62,698 bases of DNA from Treponema sp. UBA6852 (GCA_002449305.1 DKDI01000018.1:53837-116534), one strand, 5' to 3'; positions 8,709 through 18,228 are shown, counted from the stretch's first letter. The notes: generated by a model not told the origin, from the letters alone. A program made the numbers and translations.

Positions 8709-11700
8709 ATGCTTAGCAATACGCTTTTAGACAATTCTCCTAATTTAAAACTTGTTGATACATTGAATGAAATAATTTGCCGCCCGGAAGTAAAAGAAAT
8801 CTGTATTGCTACTGGCTATTGGGATTTGAAAGGAACGGCTTTGATAACAGATTCTCTAAAATCTTTTCTGAAAAAAGACGGAACAAAACTAAGACTGTTG
8901 ATAGGTAAAGACCCTAATGTTTTTCAAAAAGATTTGACTGCTTCCGCATATAATTCAGCAAAGAAATATCCGCAGGACTATATAAAAATAGACTTGCAGA
9001 ACATCGAAACGAATGACGAGCAATGCCAGAAAGCGGCAAAAATGCTGATTGACTACTGCTCAGAAGATAATCCTAAAATTAAGGTTCATATTTTCAATGT
9101 AAATGAGAATGATGAAAAGCAGTTCTTCCATTCAAAATGCTATATTTTTAAGGGCACAGATAGAACGAATTATGGAATAATTGGAAGCAGTAACTTTACA
9201 GCAAACGGTCTGCAAGGAAATTCTGAGCTTAATTATCTTGACAATGACTATTATCATATTAATGCAAGACCTAGACCTGATGAAAATGACCCGTCTAAAG
9301 GACATTATTATTGGTTCAATGAAAAATGGAATCTTTCTGGTGACTGGACAAAAGAGTTTTTTGTTGAACTTAGCAATTCGCCTGTAGGAACAAAAGCAAA
9401 AGAGAATTTTGTCTTAAAGTCAGAATCTGCTACCTCTAAAAATCTTACGCCTTACGAGAACTACATAAAACTGCTGCAAGACAAATTCGGCATGATAACA
9501 GACGCAAATTTCAAGTCAATTCTGACAGGATATTTGCCAGAAGACATCAAACCGCTGGAATATCAGCTTAATGCCGTCCAGCAATGCTATTTCTATATGA
9601 TTCAGCATGGAGGTTTTGCTCTAGGAGATGTTGTAGGGCTTGGAAAGACTATTGTAGGTATCTTAATCATAAAATATTTTATAGACGTTTCCGCGTCTTT
9701 GAAAAAATCAGATAAAGTCTTAATTATCGTTCCGCCGGCAATAAAATCTTCCTGGGTGGATACAATTAAAAAATTCGACAAGAAGCAGACAGATAAGATT
9801 GAAGAGCATGTAAGATTCTTGACAACAGGAAGCCTTAATCATCTTTCTGATGATTTTTCCGAGGAAGAAATAAGCGATGCAGAAGATGTTATTGAAGAAG
9901 ATAATGATTTTTCTCTAAATTCTGAAGTTAAAAAACAGGCAGTAAAAGAAATGGCGCCGGAAATGAAAACATTCTCTTCTGCCGCTGAAAACTACGGTCT
10001 TGTAATAATAGATGAAAGCCATAAATTCCGTAATTCTGGAACAGAGATGTATATTGCTCTTTCAGAATATCTTGAAAGCGTAAATGCCCGCACCGGTTAT
10101 TATCCGTTCATTGGCTTGCTTTCCGCAACAATGCAGAACAACAGTCCGCGCGACATTCAAAATCAGATTTATCTTTTTGAGCATGAGCCAAAAAATTCTT
10201 CTTTTGAGAAAGTTGAAGGCCGCGACCTGGAACACTTTTTTGCAGAAATAAACAGAAAATACAAATCAATTATCCATTCAAAGAAACAGGTATTTGGCAT
10301 TGAACAAGCTTCTTTTGACTCCGCCGCAAATACAAAAAAAGAACTGATTGAACTTTCAAAAGAAGTCCGCGAAAAAGTTTTAAGCGACATTCTTGTTAGA
10401 CGCACGAGAACAGATATTAAAAAGCATTATTCTGATGATTTGAAATTTCCTCAAGTTCATGGTCCTGAAAATCTTTACTACACTATGGACAAGAAACTTG
10501 CCCAGCTCTTTTCAGACACGATGAATATGATTGCCCCAAAAACCGAAGAAGAAAATCCATTTGCGGCAGAAGGTCTTGGATATTACCGCTATAGGGCTAC
10601 AATGTTTCTTAACAGCAAATATGAAAAGATTTATTCCGGAAGAAACATGACTGCCCAGCGTTCTTCTAATCAGCTTGCAAGAATTATGCAGATTCTTCTT
10701 GTAAAGCGGCTTGAAAGCAGTTTTGAAGCTTTTAAGGAATCTTTGAGAAACTTTCAGAGATACACACAAAATATGATTACTATGTGGGAAAATGACGCCA
10801 TCTTTATTTGTCCTCAAATTGATGTGAACAAGGAACTGAACATAAAGGAAAAGCAGGCAAAAAATCCTGATAAAATTATCACTATTGAATCTTGTTTTGC
10901 TGACATAAGAGCGAAAATCAAAAAGCTCAACAAAGAAGGCAAAAATCAAAAAAATCAGAATGCTGAGTATAATTGTTCTGACTTTAAAACCTTTGGAGAT
11001 GAAAAGAAAAGTTATATTGATTATTTGAAATCTGATTTGGCGAAAATCAACGACCTTGTAGAACGCTGGAACGAAAACGACTACGACCCTAAATTTGACA
11101 GATTCAAATCTGCGCTAAAAGAAAGTTCAGGCCTTTTTTGCAAGGAAAGAAACACGCCTCATAAGCTCGTAATCTTCTCGGAAGCAATCAGCACGGTCAA
11201 GTCCTTAAGCCGCGCAGTGGAAAACATCACAGGAAAAGAACCTCTTGTAATTACTGCCGCAAACCGTGACGAAAAAGAGCCTATTATCAGGGAAAATTTT
11301 GATGCAAACTATGATAAAGAAAAACAGAAGAATGACTACGATGTAATTATCACAACAGAAGTCCTTGCCGAAGGCATTAACCTGCACAGGGCAAATTCAA
11401 TATTGAATTATGACACGCCATGGAATTCCACACGGCTTATTCAGAGAATCGGCCGTGTAAACCGTATCGGAAGTGAAAACAAGGATATTTATGTCTATAA
11501 CTTTTATCCTTCAAGCCAGGGAGACGAGCAAATAAATCTTGTGCAGAATGCTTACACTAAATTGCAGTCTTTCCACACAATGTTTGGCGAGGACGCAAAA
11601 ATATTCAGCCAGGAAGAGGAGCTTTCTGAAGGAAATTTTGAGACAATTGTTGACGGCGAGGAAAGTCCGCAAGAGAAATACATTGCTGAATTAAAAAAAT

Positions 11701-12326
11701 ATAGAGATTCAAATCCTGAGCGCTATGATTTTATTCAGAAACTTGAAAGCGCAGAAGAAAAAAGCCTTGCCCCCCTTTTGCAAGATGAAAAAGGAAACAC
11801 TTATTTTGCAATAAAAGTAAAAAATAAATACGGCTGTGTCTATGTAAAAGTTGCAAAGGATTTGCAGGCTCAGGTTATCAACTACATGGATATGTTCGAT
11901 TCCTGCAAATGCACGTCAAATACGGCTGAGGCTGCTTTTAACACAATCGAAAATATTGAATCAAAAAGAAAGGCTGCGATGGACGCTTATCATGTATACG
12001 AAAGCAAGCTGAGCAAGGCTAAAAACGCAAAGACTGTTGTTTCAAATGTGCTTATAAGAGCAAATGAATGGATTAACAGCCAAAAGCTTCCAAAAGAATC
12101 CATGAGTTTAATCGGGCAAGCAATGAAGTCAATTAAAGCGGGCAACACAACTCTGGCAAAGAGATTAGACAAGCTCCTTACCGAACTTGGAGAACCTGAT
12201 GAGCTGCTTATTCCTGTATCTCCAGAGGATATTGTAAATATGATTAAACAAGAGCTTGGAAATATAACAGCTGCAAATACACAAAAGCATGGCGAAGCCT
12301 ATATTTTCGCAGGATTCTATTACTAA
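8709..12326 (+). CDS. PLD-nuclease/SNF2-type helicase, restriction component
   Basis: 1205 residues. Residues about 1-230 form a phospholipase-D-like domain with FHSKCYIF (His141, Lys143) and the GSSNFTANGL motif, as in PLD-type nucleases such as NgoFVII and BfiI. A SNF2/RapA-like superfamily 2 motor follows: Walker A GLGKT (310-314), DESH box (435-438), LLSATMQNN, and a C-terminal RecA lobe with TTEVLAEGINL and RIGRVNRIGS near residue 915. This suggests a DNA-translocating nuclease. The methyltransferase gene begins 14 bases downstream, so the two are very probably one restriction-modification or phage-exclusion system. SNF2 plus N6-methylase pairs are known from DISARM and similar systems, but the other DISARM genes are absent. 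The nuclease role is inferred. Confidence 0.85.
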   Translation: MLSNTLLDNSPNLKLVDTLNEIICRPEVKEICIATGYWDLKGTALITDSLKSFLKKDGTKLRLLIGKDPNVFQKDLTASAYNSAKKYPQDYIKIDLQNIETNDEQCQKAAKMLIDYCSEDNPKIKVHIFNVNENDEKQFFHSKCYIFKGTDRTNYGIIGSSNFTANGLQGNSELNYLDNDYYHINARPRPDENDPSKGHYYWFNEKWNLSGDWTKEFFVELSNSPVGTKAKENFVLKSESATSKNLTPYENYIKLLQDKFGMITDANFKSILTGYLPEDIKPLEYQLNAVQQCYFYMIQHGGFALGDVVGLGKTIVGILIIKYFIDVSASLKKSDKVLIIVPPAIKSSWVDTIKKFDKKQTDKIEEHVRFLTTGSLNHLSDDFSEEEISDAEDVIEEDNDFSLNSEVKKQAVKEMAPEMKTFSSAAENYGLVIIDESHKFRNSGTEMYIALSEYLESVNARTGYYPFIGLLSATMQNNSPRDIQNQIYLFEHEPKNSSFEKVEGRDLEHFFAEINRKYKSIIHSKKQVFGIEQASFDSAANTKKELIELSKEVREKVLSDILVRRTRTDIKKHYSDDLKFPQVHGPENLYYTMDKKLAQLFSDTMNMIAPKTEEENPFAAEGLGYYRYRATMFLNSKYEKIYSGRNMTAQRSSNQLARIMQILLVKRLESSFEAFKESLRNFQRYTQNMITMWENDAIFICPQIDVNKELNIKEKQAKNPDKIITIESCFADIRAKIKKLNKEGKNQKNQNAEYNCSDFKTFGDEKKSYIDYLKSDLAKINDLVERWNENDYDPKFDRFKSALKESSGLFCKERNTPHKLVIFSEAISTVKSLSRAVENITGKEPLVITAANRDEKEPIIRENFDANYDKEKQKNDYDVIITTEVLAEGINLHRANSILNYDTPWNSTRLIQRIGRVNRIGSENKDIYVYNFYPSSQGDEQINLVQNAYTKLQSFHTMFGEDAKIFSQEEELSEGNFETIVDGEESPQEKYIAELKKYRDSNPERYDFIQKLESAEEKSLAPLLQDEKGNTYFAIKVKNKYGCVYVKVAKDLQAQVINYMDMFDSCKCTSNTAEAAFNTIENIESKRKAAMDAYHVYESKLSKAKNAKTVVSNVLIRANEWINSQKLPKESMSLIGQAMKSIKAGNTTLAKRLDKLLTELGEPDELLIPVSPEDIVNMIKQELGNITAANTQKHGEAYIFAGFYY

Positions 12327-12340
12327 CAGAGGAAAAGTAA

Positions 12341-15300
12341 ATGACAAACTTTAGACAGATTTTCGAAAATGACTGGTGCGGAATTGAAAATTTTTTGAAG
12401 GAGGTTTTATCTCCTGTTTTTGGTGACTATGAACAAGGCTATGATATTCTTACAAATGATCCAGAAGTCCGCCAAAAAGCTGAAAATTCAAACATCACAG
12501 AAATTCGCCACGCGGCTTCTTTTGATTTTTTTGGCAGCGAGTTAAAAGTATTTGACATAACAGTTGGAGATGACAAAAAACTTGAAAACAATAAGGTTGG
12601 AATTCAGGCAATTGTCCGCCAGTATATAAATCAGTTTGAAGGCGCGCTGATAATCTTCCATCACCAGAATGTGGAAAATCAGGAATGGCGGTTTTCTTAT
12701 GTTGAAAAAAGAGCAAACTCAAAAGATTCTACTTCCGCAAAGAGATACACATATATTTTAGGAAAAGAGCATCCTGCACGGACTATATCAGAGCGTTTTA
12801 ATGACCTTGAAAGTAAAAAGAATAAAGGTGAGACAATTCTTTTATCTGACTTGACAAATGCATTCAGTGTGGAAGCCCTTACAAAACAGTTTTATCAGGA
12901 ACTGTTCAGCTGGTACACCTGGGCCTGCAAACTTTCCACCTACCCGCAAGGAAAAGGAAGCAGCGTAAAACAAACTGACAAAAACAACGAGACAAACCTT
13001 ATAAGACTTATAACACGTTTAATGTTCGTCTGGTTTATCAAACAAAAAGACCTGATTCCGTCCTGGATTTTTGACGAGCAAGAACTTAAAGAAATTCTGT
13101 CAGATTTTGATTCTCAAAACACAGAAAAAGGAAACTACTACAATGCGGTCATCCAAAACCTGTTTTTTGCCACTTTGAACAAAGCCATTGCGGAGCGCGG
13201 TTTTACAGATGACGACAAAGCGTACTTGCAATACGGAATCAAGACTTTATACAGGGACGACAACAAAAAATCATTTTTCAAAGTAAGCCATGAGGAAATA
13301 ATCAGATTATTCAGTTCAGTGCCTTTCTTGAACGGCGGACTTTTTGAGTGTCTTGACAAGCTTGAAACTTCTGAAAATGGAAACAATATTCAGATTTACA
13401 ATGACGGTTTCAGCCGAGAAAAAGACCGGCGGGCTTTTATTCCGAACGCATTATTCTTCCAGAAAGAAAAAGATGGACACGAGGGAATTGTTCATATCCT
13501 AAACAGATATAATTTTACAGTAGAAGAAAATACTCCAAGCGATGTGCAGGTTGCCCTTGACCCGGAGCTGCTGGGAAAAGTGTTTGAGAATCTTCTTGGA
13601 ACATACAACCCGGAAACAAGCGAAACTGCCCGCAAAGATTCCGGCTCGTTTTACACACCGCGCGAAATTGTGAATTTTATGGTGGATGAATCCATAAAAA
13701 ATTATCTGGAAAACAGCATTAAGATTTCAAGCGAGCAGTTCAGTCAGCTTTTTGATGACAACACCAGCGAGATAAAATTCAACGACAATGGAAAAATCTT
13801 AAATGCGCTTACAAGCATAAAGGTTCTTGACCCGGCCTGTGGCTCAGGAGCTTTTCCAGTAGGAATTTTGCAGAGACTTGTCAGTTTAATAAGAAAACTT
13901 GATTCTTCTTATGATTCAAAGCAAAGTCTTTATGAGCTTAAATTGCACCTGATTGAAAACTGCATATTCGGCTCCGATATTCAGACAATCGCCGTGCAGA
14001 TTGCAAAGCTCCGCTTCTTTATAACGCTGATTTGCGAACAGGAAAAAGGAAACGACGCAAAAAACAACTACGGATTTGACCCGCTGCCGAACCTTGAGAC
14101 AAAATTTGTGGCGGCAAATTCACTGATTGAGATTTCTAAAAAAGAAGAAAATATGGCACTTCAACTTTTTGATAACGGAGTAAGCCAAACACGTGAAGAG
14201 TTAAAAAATATCCGAGCAAAACATTTTAGCTCACAGACAGCAAAAGAAAAAATGCACTACAGAACTCTTGACAAAGAATGCCGCGAACGACTTGCAAAAC
14301 TTTTGGAACAGGACAGGCTGTACGATAACGAAGATGCAAAACAACTTGCCTCATGGAATCCTTATGACCAGAACGCGGTTGCCGATTTCTTTGACGCGAA
14401 CTGGATGTTCGGAATCGAGGACGGATTCGACATTGTGATTGGAAATCCGCCGTATATCCAGCTTCAGAACAACAGCGGAAAGCTTGCAAAACTATACGAA
14501 AACCAGAATTACAAGGCGTTCGCAAAGACAGGCGACATTTACTGCCTTTTTTATGAACGCGGCTTTAACCTGCTTAAAGACAACGCTCATCTCTGCTTTA
14601 TCACATCCAACAAATGGATGCGCGCAGGCTACGGTGAAAAGCTACGCGACTTCTTTGCGAAAAACGCAAATCCAAAGGAGCTTATAGACTTTGCCGGCGT
14701 AAAGGTCTTTGAAAGCGCGACAGTTGACACAAACATTCTGCTTTTCCAGAAAGCGCAGAACCAAAAGCAGACGCTTGCCTGCGTCACAAAAAACATGAAA
14801 TATGATGACTTAGGAAATTTGAGCCATTTTATTCAGCAGAACTCGTCTGTGTGCGCGTTTGAAGGTCCTGCAAGCTGGGTGATTCTCTCTCCAATTGAGC
14901 AGAGCATAAAGAGGAAGATTGAGAGCGCGGGAGTTCCACTGAAGGACTGGGACATTTCAATCAATTATGGAATAAAAACCGGCTACAACGATGCGTTCAT
15001 AATCAGCGGAGCAAAGAGAGCGGAAATTCTTGCGGAGTGCAAGACAGAGGAGGAGCGGCGGAAAACAGATGAGCTTATACGGCCGGTTTTGCGCGGCCGC
15101 GACATAAAGCGATACGGGTATGAGTTCGCGGATTTGTGGCTGATAAACACGCACAACGGAATCAAGGAAAAAGGAATTCCAAGAATCGACGTTGAGAAAG
15201 ACTATCCGGCGGTGAAAAAACATCTGGATGGATATTGGGACAAAATCGAGAAAAGGGCTGACCAGGGCGATACTCCGTACAATCTGCGTAACTGCGCGTA

Positions 15301-15661
15301 TCTGGACGATTTTTTTAAGCCAAAGATTGTGTGGGGAAACTTGAATTTAAGGGCGGCTTACGCCGTTGCCCCGGAAGGAATGTTTGTGAATGCTCCGTGT
15401 CCGATGATTGTTCCTGCTGACGAATATTTGCTGCGTATTCTGAATTCCAAGCTGGCGGATTATTATATACGAAGCCTTGGCGTTACGAGGAACGGCGGAT
15501 ATTTTGAGTACAAGCCTATGTTCATAGAAAAACTTCCTGTTCCACCAAAAAAAGGAAAAAGCCCATTTTCGGAAAAAGACAACGAATCACAAATAGACCA
15601 AAGAGTCTATGAACTCTACGGACTGTCAAAAGAAGAAATTGATTTTATCGAGCGTCAATGA
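12341..15661 (+). CDS. Eco57I-type adenine DNA methyltransferase with switchable specificity region
   Basis: 1106 residues. The core is an N6-adenine methyltransferase: SGSFYTPREIV, motif I DPACGSGAF (from residue 497) and motif IV NPPY (702-705). An N-terminal helper domain (about 1-200) has the KRYTYILG segment common in such proteins; no convincing PD-(D/E)xK nuclease was seen. The C-terminal part (from about 828) is the target-recognition region. It has a conserved block (828-932), a variable block (933-988), a conserved DDFFKPKIVWG block (from 989) and a variable tail. DNA encoding 828-932 recurs inverted at 18229-18545 and the DDFFKPKIVW block recurs twice more downstream, so this tail is probably exchangeable by inversion. 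Type IIG/PglX-like proteins are the nearest relatives by architecture. Confidence 0.88.
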   Translation: MTNFRQIFENDWCGIENFLKEVLSPVFGDYEQGYDILTNDPEVRQKAENSNITEIRHAASFDFFGSELKVFDITVGDDKKLENNKVGIQAIVRQYINQFEGALIIFHHQNVENQEWRFSYVEKRANSKDSTSAKRYTYILGKEHPARTISERFNDLESKKNKGETILLSDLTNAFSVEALTKQFYQELFSWYTWACKLSTYPQGKGSSVKQTDKNNETNLIRLITRLMFVWFIKQKDLIPSWIFDEQELKEILSDFDSQNTEKGNYYNAVIQNLFFATLNKAIAERGFTDDDKAYLQYGIKTLYRDDNKKSFFKVSHEEIIRLFSSVPFLNGGLFECLDKLETSENGNNIQIYNDGFSREKDRRAFIPNALFFQKEKDGHEGIVHILNRYNFTVEENTPSDVQVALDPELLGKVFENLLGTYNPETSETARKDSGSFYTPREIVNFMVDESIKNYLENSIKISSEQFSQLFDDNTSEIKFNDNGKILNALTSIKVLDPACGSGAFPVGILQRLVSLIRKLDSSYDSKQSLYELKLHLIENCIFGSDIQTIAVQIAKLRFFITLICEQEKGNDAKNNYGFDPLPNLETKFVAANSLIEISKKEENMALQLFDNGVSQTREELKNIRAKHFSSQTAKEKMHYRTLDKECRERLAKLLEQDRLYDNEDAKQLASWNPYDQNAVADFFDANWMFGIEDGFDIVIGNPPYIQLQNNSGKLAKLYENQNYKAFAKTGDIYCLFYERGFNLLKDNAHLCFITSNKWMRAGYGEKLRDFFAKNANPKELIDFAGVKVFESATVDTNILLFQKAQNQKQTLACVTKNMKYDDLGNLSHFIQQNSSVCAFEGPASWVILSPIEQSIKRKIESAGVPLKDWDISINYGIKTGYNDAFIISGAKRAEILAECKTEEERRKTDELIRPVLRGRDIKRYGYEFADLWLINTHNGIKEKGIPRIDVEKDYPAVKKHLDGYWDKIEKRADQGDTPYNLRNCAYLDDFFKPKIVWGNLNLRAAYAVAPEGMFVNAPCPMIVPADEYLLRILNSKLADYYIRSLGVTRNGGYFEYKPMFIEKLPVPPKKGKSPFSEKDNESQIDQRVYELYGLSKEEIDFIERQ
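14821..15137 (+). repeat. Left arm of ~317-bp inverted repeat
   Basis: Aligns without gaps to the reverse complement of 18229-18545. The outer 27 bases (14821-14847) are identical, identity is also nearly complete over about 15031-15137, and a central stretch (14955-14980) is divergent. Homology begins abruptly at GAGCCATTTT inside the methyltransferase codons for residue 828, the expected appearance of a recombination boundary. Confidence 0.88.
15304..15334 (+). repeat. 31-bp internal recombination repeat, active copy
   Basis: This DNA encodes the DDFFKPKIVW block. The same 31 bases occur exactly, inverted, at 18005-18035, and with one mismatch over 28 bases in direct orientation at 17225-17252. 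It separates the two variable halves of the specificity region. Confidence 0.85.
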
Positions 15662-15727
15662 AACAGTTTCATCTTGTTCATTTCATATAAAGAAAACAAT
15701 TATATTCTATTCATCTAAAATTACTTC

Positions 15728-15756
15728 TTGTGTTTTCAACCAAAAAATCATAAAAT
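15728..15756 (+). promoter_or_regulatory. Candidate promoter of the AbiE pair
   Basis: TTGTGT (15728-15733) and TAAAAT (15751-15756) are 17 bases apart; the abiEi start codon at 15766 follows 9 bases later without a ribosome binding site. Confidence 0.45.
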
Positions 15757-15765
15757 AAGTTGTAA

Positions 15766-16380
15766 ATGCAAGAAAATACAAACTCGTCAAAACTAGGCGA
15801 TATTCTCAAGAAAAATGGCGGATATATAACCCGCAGGCAGGTTGACCAAAACGGAATCCAATCCTGGTTTCTTACGGACTTTGTGCGCAAAGAAAATCTT
15901 GAAAAACTTGCGGCGGGTTTCTATGCAAAACCAGACTGGATTGCAGATGATTTTCTTGTGTTCCAGTATAAATATCCCAAATTCATCTTTTCTTATGAGT
16001 CAGCCCTTTACCTTTTGAATCTTGCGGATTCTCTTCCTCAAACTTTTGAAGTAACCGGACCGAAAAATTACAGACCTTTCAGTCCCAAGGAAAATATTGC
16101 GATAATTCACACGGACTACAAAAAAGAAACTTATGAGCTTGGAATTGCGGAAGTTGAAACAAATCTAGGAAATAAAGTTCTTGCATACAATGCGGAAAAA
16201 ACAGTCTGCGACCTTATCCGCCGTTCAGAAAAAATCGATTCTGAAATTTACACAAAAGCCCTTTATAACTATTCAAAACTTAAAAACAAAAATCCGAGCC
16301 GGCTTATTGAATACGCAAAAATAATGGGAATACAAAAAAAAGTCTATGACACAATGATGGTGGTGCTGAATGAACTATAG
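15766..16380 (+). CDS. AbiEi-family antitoxin/repressor
   Basis: 204 residues matching the AbiEi antitoxin family. It has an N-terminal winged-helix segment (LGDILKKNGGYITRRQV with GFYAKPD at the wing) and the FSYESALYLLNLAD and FEVTGP segments of the C-terminal domain, followed by AEKTVCDLIRR. AbiEi binds its own promoter and neutralises the AbiEii nucleotidyltransferase without direct complex formation (type IV toxin-antitoxin, first described as phage abortive infection). The toxin gene overlaps its end by 11 bases. The pair sits between the active methyltransferase and its alternative specificity cassettes, inside the DNA expected to invert. Confidence 0.88.
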   Translation: MQENTNSSKLGDILKKNGGYITRRQVDQNGIQSWFLTDFVRKENLEKLAAGFYAKPDWIADDFLVFQYKYPKFIFSYESALYLLNLADSLPQTFEVTGPKNYRPFSPKENIAIIHTDYKKETYELGIAEVETNLGNKVLAYNAEKTVCDLIRRSEKIDSEIYTKALYNYSKLKNKNPSRLIEYAKIMGIQKKVYDTMMVVLNEL

Positions 16381-17212
16381 CAAAAATTCTGTGCAGGCCC
16401 GCATAAAAAATCTTTCCGCAAAAACAGGAGCAAGCGCGAATGTTCTTCTTGCGACATATTTTTTCGAGGCGTTCTTGTACAGGCTTTCAAAATCTGATTA
16501 CGCTGAAAATTTTATTTTTAAGGGCGGATTTTATCTTTCATCGGTTATAGGCGTGCAAAACCGTTACACGCAGGACTTGGATTTTAAGCTGGCTGGAGAA
16601 GACCTTGAAGAAGAAAATCTTGTCAAAATTATAAATGACATAATCTCAAAAAATGCGGATGACAATATCTCTTTTGATTTCTCATCAATTGAGCCTATAC
16701 GAGGCGAAGACCAATACGGCGGTTTTACAGTAAGCATTATCGGACATCTTGAGAATATCCGCCAGACAGTGAATATAGACATAGCAACCGGCGACCCGAT
16801 AACTCCTGCCGCAATAACATACAATTATAAAAGACTGATTGCCGAAGACATTCTGAACTTCAAGGCATATAATCTGGAGACAATTCTTGCTGAAAAATTG
16901 CAGACAATTTACAGCAGAGGACTTTTCAACAGCAGAAGCAAGGATTTTTACGATGTCTATATAATCCATAAACTAAAAATGAATGAAATAGACTATGGAA
17001 ATTTAAAAGAAGCGTTTGCAAAAACTTGCGAATACCGGAAAACTCATTTTTTTAAAGAAGATGTAAATAAGCTTTTGAAAGAACTAGAAACGGATATTCA
17101 AGCTCTAAACCGCTGGAAAAACTACGCTAGAAAAAATTCTTTTGCAAAAAATATTTCATTTGAAACAGTCATTGAAGCGTGCAAATTTATGACGAATATT
17201 GTTTTCGAATGA
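16370..17212 (+). CDS. AbiEii-family nucleotidyltransferase toxin
   Basis: 280 residues of the AbiEii/MenT-like nucleotidyltransferase family. The fold signature is KGGFYLSSVIG followed by TQDLDFKL, the GG(S/T)...DxD pattern with a Phe-Tyr variant in place of GGT/S. A second conserved block is FKAYNLETILAEKLQTI followed by RSKDFYDVYII. Family members transfer nucleotides to tRNA or other targets and arrest growth. The ATG lies within the end of abiEi, so translation is coupled. The specificity fragment begins 12 bases after the stop codon with no intervening promoter. Confidence 0.88.
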   Translation: MNYSKNSVQARIKNLSAKTGASANVLLATYFFEAFLYRLSKSDYAENFIFKGGFYLSSVIGVQNRYTQDLDFKLAGEDLEEENLVKIINDIISKNADDNISFDFSSIEPIRGEDQYGGFTVSIIGHLENIRQTVNIDIATGDPITPAAITYNYKRLIAEDILNFKAYNLETILAEKLQTIYSRGLFNSRSKDFYDVYIIHKLKMNEIDYGNLKEAFAKTCEYRKTHFFKEDVNKLLKELETDIQALNRWKNYARKNSFAKNISFETVIEACKFMTNIVFE

Positions 17213-17224
17213 GTAAAATTTTTC

Positions 17225-17252
17225 GACGATTTTTTTAAGCAAAAGATTGTGT
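17225..17252 (+). repeat. 28-bp internal recombination repeat, orphan copy
   Basis: Matches 15305-15332 with a single mismatch (C to A at 17241) and is in direct orientation to it. The abiE genes lie between these two direct copies. Confidence 0.83.
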
Positions 17253-17629
17253 ATCCGAATATGACAAAATTTTTGCCTTTTGTTTATGATGATAAAGCGT
17301 TTTTGACTAACCAAAAATGTTTTATCATCACAGGAAATGCAATGGCTTTTTTAACTGCGTTTTTTAATTCATCATTATTTAAATATTGTTTTAGGGAATC
17401 TTTTCCTGAATTGCTGGGCGGTACAAGAGAATTAAGCAAAATATTTTTTGACAAAATTCCTGTAATACAAGTTGATGAGAAAACGGAAATAAAATTTAAA
17501 ACAGCAGTTTTGGACATTCAGTCAGAATATACAGAGTCTAAAGCAAGAGAAATTGATTCCATGATTTTTGACCTATATAATCTTACAGCAGAAGAACGAG
17601 ATGCAATTGGTTATATTACAATAAAATAG
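17225..17629 (+). pseudogene. Orphan C-terminal specificity fragment of the methyltransferase
   Basis: An open frame beginning at DDFFKQKIVYPN, the same block that lies at residue 989 of the active enzyme, and ending in TAG at 17627-17629. It encodes about 134 residues with the features of a methyltransferase C-terminal specificity half: the NAMAFLTAFFNSSLFKYCF segment, the LSKIFFDKIPV segment and a DLYNLTAEERDAI tail that parallels ELYGLSKEEIDFI of the active copy. It has no start signal of its own; the only candidate is GTG at 17249. It reads as a silent half-cassette that could replace the last ~115 residues of the active gene by recombination at the 31-bp repeat. Confidence 0.8.
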
Positions 17630-17639
17630 CTATTTTATT
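17620..17639. repeat. Perfect 20-bp palindrome joining two cassettes
   Basis: AATAAAATAG followed directly by CTATTTTATT. The TAG stop of the plus-strand fragment (17627-17629) and the TAG stop of the minus-strand cassette (17630-17632) abut with no base between. It marks the junction of two convergent specificity cassettes; with no G+C stem it is unlikely to be a strong terminator. Confidence 0.85.
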
Positions 17640-18004
17640 ATATTCAAAACCTCCTGTTGTTTGTGCTTGATGGCTTCTCTTATAAAGTCAATTTCTTTAC
17701 AGGAGAAACCAAACGCTTCATATATTTTCTCGTCAACAGTTTTTTTTGTAACTCCTTTTGTCAGTTTTGGAAGAGGAATATTTTCAACATATTGCTGACG
17801 CATTTGAAATCCTCCGTTGTCTAAAACTGCTACATTATTGAAAAAATACCAAGCGGCAAATTCGGAATTCAATTCATTGACAAGAACTTCTACATTACTG
17901 CCTGAGAAAAAACACAAGCTGTCTACAACAAAATAATCTCCGCTTGTAAAACAGAAGCGCGGGAAATTATTTATGTCATTTTTTGAAAGCCTCATCAATC
18001 TTGA

Positions 18005-18035
18005 CCACACAATCTTTGGCTTAAAAAAATCGTCC
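18005..18035 (-). repeat. 31-bp internal recombination repeat, silent copy
   Basis: The exact reverse complement of 15304-15334, encoding DDFFKPKIVW within the silent cassette. It is inverted relative to the other two copies. Confidence 0.85.
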
Positions 18036-18228
18036 CAATAACTGATACTGTCCTGTGTCTCGAACCACTTGTTGTTTGTCTTTTTTCTTGCTTTAATTTT
18101 CTCTCCGTTCACAATATATTCTTTTCCAGTTTGCTCCAGTCGTTCAATTCCAAAAGAAAGAAGATAGTTTTTTACAGCAGGATATTCTTCAATATTGTAA
18201 TGCATTGATGGGAATGTCGCGATTAAAT

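Noticed and set aside
8709..15661. A complete DISARM or BREX system
   Set aside because: The additional genes (drmA, drmB, drmC; pglZ, brxC, brxL) are not present in the flanking sequence.
17249..17629. The orphan specificity fragment as an independent gene starting at GTG 17249
   Set aside because: The homologous block begins upstream of this GTG, there is no ribosome binding site or promoter, and the content is only the C-terminal part of a methyltransferase.
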